Notes: generated by a model not told the origin, from the letters alone. DNA of 17,588 nucleotides from Dissophora ornata (GCA_025201705.1 MU617259.1:1-17588); one strand, 5' to 3'. Shown: positions 1-9,523, counted from the first letter of the stretch. Made by a program: numbers and translations.

Positions 1-954
1 AAAAAAAAAGCGATAGCTTTCTTTGTCGACCAACCCAGGGATACATTGTCGCCATCACCATGACGATCAAAATCCAGCCAAAAATAGCCAACAACGATCA
101 TTAATAACAACAAACAATAACCCATTGGAGTACTATGGCAATAATATGTCCTTTTTCCCTCGGACAGCGCTCCAGCAAACATCTTTTTTGTTGAGAAGGC
201 CATCTATCGTATCGCACAAATTCTACCCCCGCGTAGCGTATTTATTGCGCAAGCTGCACCAAAAAATATGCAAGCAAGGTACAAAAAAAACCTTGTTGGT
301 GCGTCCGCGGTATTTTCACCAAGCGCATGCGCCCCCCACCATCATTTTGCGTAATGTCCCTGCCTGCTCTCCTTTAAAAAAAAATGCAAGGTCCCGATAA
401 AAGGGATGGACCCAAAATTTTGTTGACTGCAACAAAAAATAGATCCTAGGAAGGAATGCATCCAGGAGTAGAAATAAAGCCATATATGTCTGTCAATGGA
501 AAAACGTAGCTGAGAAACGCGCGCCTCCACTGACGACACCCAAGTGATCACATGTTACTGCTGCCGAGTCCTAGAGGACTTCAATTTTTTTGCATGACAT
601 AAACAGTGAACTAAGCATAAGGGGTGGCAGCGGTGCATTGGAAAATAGACATTGGGCATTCAATCCCTGGAGAAAAACCAACCCCTATCCCAACGTCTAC
701 TTTCATTTTCGAGACGAATAAAAGAAAGACTCAAGATCCTACGTATCTATTTCTGTATTTCTCCGACGGGAATATGACAAATATGCAGCTGTCGGTTGTC
801 ATGCGAAGGCGCATCTGTTTGTCGGGCTCTAAGTCTCCTAAAGAGAGACGTCATACGCAGATCGTAGATCTATTGTACCACCTTGCTGCTTTAAAGAACG
901 CATTGTGCACAAATCAGCTGAAGCTGTAGATTACCATGTCACCAACGATCGTAG
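1..954. other. Left flank without a supported gene
   Basis: The stretch opens with A9. A plus-strand frame is open at 23-400. Its first real ATG (155) begins MSFFPRTALQQTSFLLRRPS, Arg-rich and free of acidic residues, like a mitochondrial presequence, but it has no recognisable domain. A 101-codon frame at 624-929 has no ATG start. The second half could contain earlier exons of the nuclease pseudogene (for example SIVPPCCFKERIVHKSAEAV near 868-930), which I cannot confirm. Confidence 0.4.
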
Positions 955-1675
955 ATGGCAGCGCAGGAATTTTGTGTTGCTGGTAGTCCAGACACGATCC
1001 CGCCTGACGCGACCGCCACTTCGCGTGACGATGCCGACTTCTCAAAGTATGTTGAGAAGCTCGGAGACGTCAAGGATTGGCTCGACGACTTTTACACCCA
1101 CAGCAGCAAGCGTCGAAAAGCGCCGATGGGAAACTAGTAAGGCCTGCGACGGCGAGTTTAGTATTATCGCCAGCTGCCTGCTCAAGTTAGTTGGAGTCTC
1201 GATGGGAGACAACGGGATGAAGCTGACGAGTTGGTAATCATCGGAGTAGACCTTGGACAGTTCTCGTCCGACTTCAGACTCTCTTCGGTGTACATTTCAT
1301 ATTAAGTCCTTCTTGTGCAAAGGGTAGGTACACTGTTGCACTATCGAAAAAAGCGAAATTGAAGGATCGAGCGTGTTGTGGACGACGATGAACTAGTGCT
1401 ACTTCTATAGTTTGCTAGGCCCAGTCCCTAGGATATATGACCGTCAGCGTCAATGAGTTTACATCGAAGTGCCTCTGGTGTGAGCAGTTTGTAGCTCAGG
1501 TAGGTAACATTCGCAGACTCTATTGTAGGAACTGCAACATTTACGCCCAATGGCTGCTCACAACATCTGCGACATCGCTCGCGGGCATTTGTTGCACTTA
1601 AAACGGCGGCTTTATCTCCGGCGCGTGCATGTTGATCGTCAGCGCCCTTGGGAGCAAGCTCCGATATCACAGTAA
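955..1675 (+). pseudogene. Decayed TnpB/Fanzor-like nuclease gene (OrfB zinc-ribbon family)
   Basis: Coding sense is visible in successive frames on the plus strand. Frame 1 (955-1119) reads DDADFSKYVEKLGDVKDWLD. An extra base near 1120 moves the sense to another frame, reading RRWETSKACDGEFSIIASCL (1121 to about 1205). The first frame then resumes with LVIIGVDLGQFSSDFRLSS (1231-1287), a RuvC-I motif with its Asp (GAC 1249-1251). A TAA at 1303 interrupts, and an intron follows at 1324-1418. The next exon reads SLGYMTVSVNEFTSKC, with the RuvC-II Glu at 1455-1457, then a zinc ribbon with cysteines at 1470, 1479, 1524 and 1533. After a deletion at 1545-1549 comes MAAHNICDIARGHL and a basic tail ending at TAA 1673. 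RuvC order, zinc ribbon and tail match eukaryotic TnpB-like (Fanzor) proteins as I remember them, especially multicopy Mortierella ones. The 5' end is unknown and earlier exons may lie in 560-950. Broken by at least three frameshifts and one stop, so presumably inactive. Confidence 0.65.
1324..1418 (+). other. Retained 95-nt intron within the TnpB/Fanzor-like pseudogene
   Basis: Donor GTAGGT begins directly after codon AGG (1321-1323), and the acceptor tttgctag ends at 1418. The exon frames before and after agree at phase 0: VQR is followed by AQSLGY, which fits the ARSLGY-type stretch I recall between RuvC-I and RuvC-II in related fungal proteins. The length is typical of the other introns in this window. 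No cDNA evidence is available here. Confidence 0.55.
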
Positions 1676-1869
1676 ATAGCGTCTTCTGTCACATCAAGTC
1701 AATGAGAGGGAACCTGCAAGCGAATAGCTTCCCTGATGTTGGAGCAAGGGTCAGCATGGTAACGAGGGCTGATAACCACTTACTCTTTGCGTGTTCGCAA
1801 GCACATTACAAATAATCGGTTATGGTTTTGTAATGGCTGTAATTTATAAATGCTGCACTACTTCGTCCT

Positions 1870-4800
1870 CTAAAACCCTTGTCTGCCGTAACGGTTCTCT
1901 AAATCCGAGTACAATGTCGCTTCAAACTTCGAGAACGTCTGACCTCCACTTGCATCCATACTATCACCATTAAGATCGATTCCGCCACCAGAGCTACCGC
2001 CAGAGCCGATGTCGCCCTTATGTAGCGTATTTTTGACACCGCCACGTCGCATATCCGGCGTGAGTGAGTCCCCGAACGTCTCAAAACTGTTGCCTCTTGG
2101 AGGATAGAGGCTTGAATAATTCATGGTTAGTCCGACTCCCATTTCTGTGAACCGGGTCATCTCGCACTGTCGGATCCTCTCAAGTTGGCATCTCAGCAGC
2201 TTGATGCCATCCTCGGCTGCAGTCAAGCTCAGATGGTGGTGCTTCTTGGCGCCGGTTGCGAGGCCAGAGGTCATATTTGAAGCAGAAGATCCGCTTGCGC
2301 TGATAGCACTGGTGCCATTCACGTAGGTTGTTGTAGAGCTGGAGATGCTCTCTTCCAAAGAGAAACCGCCGACGGAACTTGATGCATTGCTGTTGCTACT
2401 GCCATTGTTGTTGTGAACGATATTGAGGCTGGTGGTAGAGTTGCTCGTGTTGCTGCTGATATGGCTGTTATGGCCATGCTGCCCAACAATCGCACTGATC
2501 ACTTCATCTTGACCGTCTGCTGTCCACAGCCTGACCCGTTCACGGTCCAACAGCGTCGCAACCAATTTCAGATTTCTGTCTTTGACTACAGTGATCTGTT
2601 TCTTGTATTCAGTAATCGTCGAAAGCAGGTGTAAATGAACAGACCGTAGCTTGTCCATCTCTGCGGAGATCAAGGCGCGTCGATCCAGCTCCGAAGTCGA
2701 GTACTGATCCGAAAAATCGTGGCTAGCTCGCGAAGGGGGCGTACTCGTGGACTCCTCGTCATTCTCGAACAGGATCGGGGGAGAGGAGATTCTGCGGAGA
2801 ACCGAGGCTCGCTCAGCTCGGGAGATGGAGAGAGAGCGAGCAACGACAGAGTCGCGGTTTGTGACACCACCAGCAGCACCACTTCCTCTTCTGGTATTGG
2901 AGCCATCTCCGTCTTGTGCTGGAATGGCCACAATCTCGCTGCCGGCATCGACAGCGCTGGCAGCTAGGGCAGCTGAGTAGCGCGAAGAGCTCGCAAGAGC
3001 CCGAGACTGGATCGAACTTCTATGATTTGTATCAGTACTGGAGACTGAGCCCTCATCTTGGTCATCCATGTCTCTATTCATTCCATTTCCTGTTATCTTA
3101 ACCTCTCCAACAATCTCCCAAACCTTCTCGACCTCAGCCTTACGGCGCTGGATTAGCCGATCGAGCTCTTGTTGTAGCCCCCGAAGTTGGTTTCTCAGCG
3201 TGCCAACGTCATCATAGAGTCCTGCAATCTGGTCATTCAGATTCGACAGCTCTTGGTCCGCTAGGACCAACGAGGCACGGGACTCCGCCAAAGATGCCTT
3301 AAGACTCACGATCTGATGCGTGGTAGTCATCTGAAGCGCATACAGTGTAGAGCAGAGTGACTGGATAAACAACTTGTGGTCACTAATCGAGCAGGACTGT
3401 GTGTAATGATCGATCGAAGCCGTCGACAGCCGAGAATCGATCGCGTCCTGCATATCGCCTTCGTCAATCACGCTGCAGGAATTTCGCCATAGATGTGAGG
3501 CTACTCGTTCTGCAGACCCTCCTTCCTCGGCAGCCATCTCGGCGGCCAGTTCCATCCCCTGAGCCACAGCGGCTGCGATAGCCTCACGACGGCCCTGAGA
3601 TGCTGGATCGTCTGGATTAGAACCCTCGAGTTTGACCAACAAGCCTCGAAGAAGCTCTTGTGGACCGATTTTGCGCATCAAGTCCCGGACATGATCGAGT
3701 TCCTGGAGCCGACCCTGCTTCTCTTCTTTATAATCCTCCAGATCCTGCTTCAACTTGCTGTAAAGTTCTGTCACAGATTCGGCCTGGTCCATCAGTTGAT
3801 TCAATTGGTTCTGCAACTTCAGTTGCTCCTCCATGAAATTGGGCTGCGTATCAGCTTTGAATGGCTGCGAGACAATCTTTTCCACTTTATCATCCAGGAT
3901 CTTCTGGAGACCATCGAGATAGAGGCATTTCTGGTAGATTTGCTCCTTGGCACGGTTGCATTCCTGGAGTCGAAGGTCTGCTTCTTCAGCGTCATGGGAG
4001 ATCTCCGCTAAGTTGGCCATCAAGATCTCAAAGACAAGTTCGATCTCCTCCAACGTTGGTATATCTTCTTGAGGGTTGCCATCCTCGTTGATAGCAAGCA
4101 TCAAAGGCTCCTCCTGAGGATGGCGAGGCCTATTCGAGACGAAGACCTTCGTCACTTTAGGGTCAACAATGGCCAAAGTCGACGTCGACAGACTGGCCTC
4201 GGCACCGTCAGCAAAACTGTGTTGATAGGAGTTGGCAGCCTCTGACACGCGAACATCCTCCAGCTCCTTTATAGCTTGCTGCCATCGCTCTTGCAAACTG
4301 GCATTAGCAAGTTCCAATCTTGCAGTCTGCGTCCTGGAGAGCTCCAGTTCTTGTTTGAGTGTCGCTACAATATCCTGCTCTCTCTGTTCCTTCGCGGCTG
4401 TTGATCCTGAGGCCGGCAGCAAGAATGACCAGTCCCCAGACATCTGTCTCGAGGTGATATCACTGCCAGGGGGCGCGATGCCACTTTGAATCCGTTGCCT
4501 TTCGGTCTTTTCGTCTTCCCGAACCATCATTTTTAGAGACAGTTCATCAACAAGGGTCTGGACTTGCTCACCCTTCTCCGCACAGCATAGGATATTCATC
4601 AGACTGACAATGCGTTCCTCACGGGACCTGATCTCGCCATTAAAGGCCCTTGACTGCTCCTCGATCAGATCCGTGAGCTCACCGACAAGAAGATCCCGCT
4701 CCTTGACATCGCATGTTTTGGAGGATAACTCTTGTTCAAGAAGGGACACCTTCTGGGAAAGAACCGCGATGGTATGCAACGCAGGCTCGCTTTCTGTCGA

Positions 4801-7800
4801 CAGGATTGTGTGTGATGGCGAGCTTGGTCGTGGGATGGATGACCCCTTCTCGTTCTGGCCCTCCTTCTCCACTTCGGTTATCTCCCTCATTGAAGAAGTG
4901 TTGACGGACAGAGCATTCTGCGAGGCAAAGACCATGGCTGGGCGAGGAAAGCCGTCCACTTTTGTACTAGCATCCTGAGAGAGCTGTTCCTCATCCAGAG
5001 CTATGCTCATTAGCGAGTCGTTATTCTTCTTCATCATCGCCGCCTTGCGTTTCGTCAAAGTAATGCTGGTTCCATTGCGGCTGCCAGTCCACTCTCCACC
5101 CATCGCCCCGTTGACCAGTTTACCCAGGCTGACCAACCCACGTCTCTTCTTTTCCTCAAGCTCGGTCTTGAGTCCCTCATTCTCGGCTTCAAGCTCTTCC
5201 AGTTGCTCGATCAGCCGCGTGTAAATTGAGTACAACCCCGCCACCTTGGACTTTTCAGAGTCATACGTCGTCAGCACCGTCAAATTCTGGCGCGTCATAT
5301 CATCCAGCTCAGACTCATAAAACGTAATCACATCCCGGTACTGCTCTTCCGTAATCATCAGCAGCTCATACGTGCTTTCGAGCTCATACTTGAGGTTCTC
5401 AAGGTTGGCTACCAGATCCGCATTATACTCCTCCTGAGATTGACTGAGTCCGTTGGCGCCCTGACTGTCTGGTGACCAGCCGAGAAGGATCTGGTCAGTT
5501 ATATACTGAAGTGAGGTCTCGATGGAGACTGAAGTATGGTTCTGGTAATGCTCCAGGTTTTGGAGGACCTGGTTGAACTGGAAGTCGACCTCGTGAAGTG
5601 TCTCGGGCAAGTTCAGAGGTTTGAGGATACTATCGCGGGTTTGGTAGGCGGCCATCAATACACTCGCCGAGGCAGAGCCATCTTCACTCCCCTCCCCGGC
5701 GGATTTAGTCCGCCCGCTCTCTGCTGAAAATCAGATGTATGGTGTTAGTGGGCCGCTATTTTTTTTTGGACTCTCAGCGCACAGTATGCAATAGTTTTAT
5801 ACTTGACGCACCAAGAATGCGACGCATGTCTTCCGATTGCTCTCCTCGAACCACATCCACAGGTTTCAATCCCTTGGTATTGCGCTGCTCAATATCCGCT
5901 CCCTCGTTGACCAACACACTGACCACCTCTAAGACTCCGCCGAATTCAACTGCAAAATGCAGAGGCGTATTTCCGTTCCTATCGGAAATGTTCACCAACG
6001 ATCCCAGTCGCAACAGCAATCGACAACAATCCGCCAGATACTTTGAGGCCCTTTGAATATCTTCTGGAGAGGCTGTCTTGATCACTGCACTGTCCGCCAT
6101 TACTCCATTAGAATGGCGTGGTCCAGTCGATGAAAAGTCGTTCGAGGAGGTCGTCGACACTGCGGACGAGCCTGTCTGATCTTTGCCGTTCGGCATCAGG
6201 TGGTTCGAGACTGCAGACCCACCGGTCTCTGTCCTATGTCGATTTTTCTTTCGACTTGACCTAGGTGACTCTTCTGTTCCTGCAGTAGTGCTCTGTGCAG
6301 TGACGGCAGCTTTGCCTCCAGTAGATCCGGTAGGGTTGTCATCGGTGTTGATGGGTGCCAAAGCGTACTCTAGACTGAAGCGGCAGAGGTGATGCAATGC
6401 TGTACGACCGTAATGACTCTGAGCATTCATATCAGCTCCTGCCTGATATAGAATCTTGACCGTTTCCATTGAAGGTAGCGGTCTAGTTCTAAGGGCGTGG
6501 TGCAAGGGTGTCAATCCTGTTTGAGGGTCATGATAGTTCACGAGCGCTACATTTGTAAGTCCTCCTGCTCCTCCCCCTCCCCCTCCCCCTCCTCCACTAC
6601 AACCGTCATTGAATGAAGGTGGAGTCATCAGCAGCGACTGTAGTGACATATAGTCTCCTAACTTGATCGCTTCCAACATTGCTGCATGAGTCGTCCGCTG
6701 AATCTGTTGGGAGTCAGAATTCGCACTCGAACCGCCTCCATTCAGTCTTGCTCCTGTACCAGGTCCTCCTGCGGCGGCGGCGGCAGCAGCGGCTGAACCG
6801 ATGTTTTGCGCGACAGGGAGGGAAGAGAGTAGAGAAGAAAGTTTTGAGTAATATAGAGGGTAGCGCACTAAACTTTGCGATAACGCAAAGGGCAATGCTG
6901 CATTGCTGGAGCCATCTGCTGCTCGGTCCAATGCTGAGAATGCCCTTCTCGGCTGAGGAGATTCGGGAGGAGTTAGCAGATGCTAGATGTTTGTTAAGCG
7001 TTAAACCGAGTGAATATCGGATATATTATACATATTCATAGGGAGGGTGAGAGAGAGAGAGAGAGAGAGTCGTGGGTTACAATAATGCTCAAACGACAGC
7101 TTTCCATGAAGTCAGTTTATTTGACAGGCAAAATGTTTACCAAAACCTCTGGCCGCTTGCAACGCAGGGTTTCTTCAAACATCTGCACGATCTCAGGATA
7201 CATCTGTCCATACTGGATTGAGGACCAGCCATTACCATCCGTCAGATCCGGCGACGCGCCATGCCTCAGCAGTGTTCTGACGGCGGCCATGTGTCTATCT
7301 CGAGCTACGCATTGGGCACATCCAAAAAAAAATACATGCAGGACGGGTTAGATGTGACCTATTACACAGCGATTTTCCCTGGTAAGGTAACTTACCAGCA
7401 TACATCAGAGCAGTTGCGCCCTTTCTATCTGTCGCATCCACATCAACCTTTCCAGCCTCAAGTAGACACTTCACGACGACCTCTTTTCCCAGATAACTCG
7501 CTAGACAAAGCGGCGTGATGCCCTTGACCTCATCCTGAGGAGCATTCAGCGTCGACAGTGTGATTGAAGGATGCGGCAAGATACAGTTCCGGAGGATGGA
7601 CAGGTGAGCGGGTGATGTTTGAGAGATCAGTGCCAGGTTTGCAGGGGTGATGGTCAATGTGTCCAGACCGTAAACTGCACACAGAAGTGGTGTTCTGACC
7701 GTCCAGAGTCAGGACAGTAGAAGTGATAGAATGAACAAAGACGAAAAAAAAAGGTATTGTATCGTTAGCCAAAATAAAGGTCAGGGGTCCTCCTTAATCC

Positions 7801-8209
7801 CATGGTGCCAAAAGTTTTCATCGCGTGAAAGACCACTGAACTATATTTTCCCTCTCAAACTCCCCACCCCTAGAATTGTTCTCAAGTCGAAAAACCTCAG
7901 ATTGACGGTTTTCAATACTCTACTTTACCTTCCACGGCCATCCTTCTTGTTCAGGTCTGCCCCCGCATCAATTAGGACCCTAGCAATCTCTTCATTGCCA
8001 TTCAGAACCGCCAAATTCAGCAGCGTGGCTCCATACAAGATATCATCCGGCTCGAAGTTCTCGGCATGACCTATGATGGGCTGTACAGCATAGGCGGATT
8101 GGCGGGGACTGCACGCAAACGTCTGGTTAGGATCATGGCCATTCCTACACAGCTCCCTGACCATCCCCAGATCATTCAACGCCACTGCTTGTGCCAGATT
8201 CATTATCAT
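1870..8209 (-). CDS. Ankyrin-repeat / long coiled-coil protein, about 1915 aa, five exons
   Basis: My model joins minus-strand exons 8209-7929, 7694-7396, 7304-7141, 6952-5803 and 5723-1870 (TAG), all in frame. Residues 1-248 hold an ankyrin block (repeats near 59-90, 91-150 with a long insertion, 152-184, 185-217, 218-246). Residues 336-640 hold a second block (GLTPLHHAL, GRTALHHLC, GNTPLHFAV), with poly-Ala, poly-Gly and an insertion of about 100 residues. Heptad-like coiled coils follow near 735-828, 948-1033, 1075-1128, 1188-1313, 1418-1508 and 1643-1698, separated by Ser/Asn/Gly-rich linkers. There is no signal peptide or membrane segment. ATG 8209 follows in-frame stops; a second ATG at 8203 has the better -3 base. 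I do not recognise a named family. The layout resembles scaffold proteins such as RAI14/UACA, suggesting a cytoskeletal or trafficking scaffold, which is inference. The join between exons 3 and 4 is the least certain part. The last exon is 3.85 kb without an intron. Confidence 0.85.
6561..6595. repeat. Poly-Gly-encoding triplet tract in the ankyrin gene
   Basis: A C/T-rich run on the plus strand encodes nine glycines in a row plus flanking Gly-Ala-Gly, in the loop before the second block's first clear ankyrin repeat. A second tract at 6770-6793 encodes eight alanines. Both are in frame and likely polymorphic. Confidence 0.8.
6953..7140 (-). other. Intron 3 of the ankyrin gene, joining two apparent ORFs
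   Basis: Donor GTAAAC follows ...CCAGAGGTTTTG at 7141. The acceptor ctcctcag ends at 6953, with a gctaac branch-like site before it. Both ends are phase 0. Without splicing, exon 3 reads seven more codons to TAA at 7119-7117. Exon 4's frame is open upstream to a TAG inside this interval but has no ATG before codon 340 of the joined protein, so it cannot readily start by itself. A (TC)n tract lies inside the intron. The donor is non-optimal, so retention is conceivable. Confidence 0.75.
7049..7069. repeat. (GA)n / (TC)n microsatellite inside ankyrin-gene intron 3
   Basis: About ten GA units on the plus strand, read as TC in the intron of the minus-strand gene. It resembles a promoter CT-box and so can mislead gene finders into splitting the gene here. 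Confidence 0.9.
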
Positions 8210-8333
8210 TGATTAGAGTTAAAAAGTGTAGAGATTGGTAATTAAGCTGTTTTTCTTTGTTGTATTTTGTTGAGGTCGTAGTTGTGCGAGGGGGAAAATA
8301 TTAAAGTGATCAAGAAAAGAAATCGGTGTGGTG

Positions 8334-8339
8334 TTTATA
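8334..8339 (-). promoter_or_regulatory. TATA box of the ankyrin gene
   Basis: TATAAA on the minus strand lies about 125 nt upstream of ATG 8209. It is followed by a pyrimidine-rich stretch and an A/C-rich leader (caacaaaatacaacaaag), which is a normal layout for a fungal core promoter. A C-rich block (minus strand cccctgcccctccccc, near 8360-8380) just upstream could be a GC-box-like activator site. The element is assigned from sequence only. Confidence 0.5.
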
Positions 8340-9000
8340 TTGTGGTTGCTCGATCTCGGAGCGGGGGAGGGGCAGGGGGTGTCCAAAAAAAAACTGCCAC
8401 GAGCCAAATCGCAATATGAAAAAGGGAAGGATAGGAAAATAAACAAGGAAGTTCAACGAGGAAGCTCGGCTAGGAAGGGCAAGAAGACTGGACTTGACTC
8501 GTTATGTGTGAACGTTATTTTTTGAACTGAATTCACATTCATTCACCATTCGAATGAGAGTGAAATGCTAAATGAATGGTGTAAGCGGAGAGAGAGGAAG
8601 GATGAAAAATGGCGGCAAGAACAATTGGAGCAGGTCAAGAAAGAAAGTGTTGAAGCAGAGAAGCAAAGAGAAAAGAAACCAAAAAGAAGGGGTTAATTGC
8701 AACCATGGAGGATAGCATCGTTGCTACGACCGCCCATTTTGCATGGATCGAATCAAGTCGTGCTGGGTGCGGTTCTTTTTTTTTCAGGGATGACCAGGAT
8801 TGAACGACTGAGAGCAAGGGGTTTCCTCCTCCAACAGATGCCCGCCCTTTCTGCGAAAGCTTGCATTGCATCCTCCTAGCCCTTACAGACAAACCGCAGG
8901 ATACGCATCCACAAATACAAACAAATAAACAAAGCAACAAAGAGGGATCGAAAGGTTGCAATGGCAAAGTGTGAGACGACAATTTAATGGTTGCATGAAG
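8340..9000. other. Upstream flank of the ankyrin gene
   Basis: Above the TATA box lies a C-rich block, then an A/G-rich stretch. Near 8540-8582 are related inverted repeats: the palindrome cattcgaatg, and the pair caccattc...gaatggtg with a loop of about 20 nt. The ORFs here are short, start at non-ATG codons, and look like chance. Confidence 0.4.
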
Positions 9001-9201
9001 TCATGCCAAATGGGGCTGTTGTCTAGAGCTCTCGTTCCTGAACAAGATCCTGAAGCAGTAAGCAATTGTGGTAGCGTGAAATACGTTAATAAGATTGGTC
9101 CATTGCATAACCATCAAGTACGAACGAGGACCACCTGAAGCAGTAGGGGGTGTCGAGCCCAAAAAAGAGGGGCTTAAGCGAGTTGTGAGATTGGGCGCCA
9201 T
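9001..9201 (-). CDS. Small hypothetical ORF with a strong start context
   Basis: ATG 9201 sits in CACCATGG, an excellent initiation context, and opens a 66-residue frame starting MAPNLTTRLSPSFLGS. A splice alternative removes the interval between GCTTCA-G and a good acceptor (ttgcttactgcttcag, ending near 9060). That leads into another open frame reading SCSGTRALDNSPIWHDF and ending in a hydrophobic Cys-rich tail at 8883, giving about 77 residues. The donor for this (GTGGTC) is weak. I recognise no family. It might be a real small gene, a leader exon or uORF of the ankyrin gene downstream on the same strand, or chance. Confidence 0.22.
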   Translation of the reverse strand: MAPNLTTRLSPSFLGSTPPTASGGPRSYLMVMQWTNLINVFHATTIAYCFRILFRNESSRQQPHLA

Positions 9202-9396
9202 GGTGAAGAAAGTAGACCCTCTTTCATAAGCCGATTTGAGCGTTGATTCTCTGTCTCTCCTTCCAACTTTGACTCCATCGCCTGTGCATAAATAAAATTA
9301 GGTGCTGTCCTTGACCAATCAAAGATCTGTGAGATATTTTATGGAATATTGGACCAGGGAGTCAAGAAGACAGGGGGTTAGTTTGTTTATTACGCG

Positions 9397-9429
9397 CCGG
9401 GTTGGACTTTCTGAAAGTCCCAACCCTGG
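9397..9429. repeat. Hairpin 1: imperfect 14-bp inverted repeat
   Basis: Left arm ccgggttggacttt and right arm aaagtcccaaccctgg flank the 3-nt loop ctg. They pair throughout except for two single-base bulges. This is the first of three hairpins within 130 bp. Confidence 0.7.
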
Positions 9430-9474
9430 TAGCTCTTTCATATGTATTCGTCCTACGAGTAAAAAAGGAGGTGG

Positions 9475-9488
9475 TCCTCACCTGAGGA
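9475..9488. repeat. Hairpin 2: tcctca-cc-tgagga
   Basis: A perfect 6-bp inverted repeat with a 2-nt spacer. The overlapping aggtg...cacct pair offers an alternative 5-bp stem, so the segment could switch between two folds. Short, and possible by chance if considered alone. Confidence 0.5.
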
Positions 9489-9495
9489 TACGCTC

Positions 9496-9523
9496 ACGTC
9501 CAGCCCTAAAGGGGCTGGGACGT
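9496..9523. repeat. Hairpin 3: acgtccagccc / ggggctgggacgt
   Basis: An 11-bp stem with one bulged G and a short A-rich loop. Its right arm resembles, in inverted orientation, the right arm of hairpin 1 (agtcccaaccc compared with cgtcccagccc on the other strand). The pair could therefore be the ends of a small foldback element. Confidence 0.65.

Noticed and set aside
1428..1670. 80-codon minus-strand ORF
   Set aside because: It is the shadow of the zinc-ribbon exon of the plus-strand nuclease pseudogene.
5774..6931. An independent gene starting at 6931
   Set aside because: The first codon of that frame is TTG, not ATG, and the first in-frame ATG lies 84 codons further, inside the ankyrin region. 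It is better explained as an internal exon.
7117..8209. A separate 255-residue ankyrin protein gene ending at TAA 7119-7117
   Set aside because: The exons are sound, but exon 3 has a donor 21 nt before that stop which splices in phase to the next ankyrin block, and the downstream frame has no suitable start codon. Kept only as a possible retained-intron isoform.
8790..8815. tRNA-like B box (gttcaatcc on the minus strand)
   Set aside because: The flanking bases do not form a T stem, and no D arm or acceptor stem is found at the right distance.
8635..8982. 115-codon minus-strand ORF with hydrophobic ends
   Set aside because: It lacks an ATG near the start, has no family resemblance, and overlaps low-complexity A/G-rich sequence.
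9397..9523. Helitron 3' end or CRISPR-like repeats
   Set aside because: No CTRR terminus lies at the expected distance after a hairpin, and there are no regularly spaced direct repeats.
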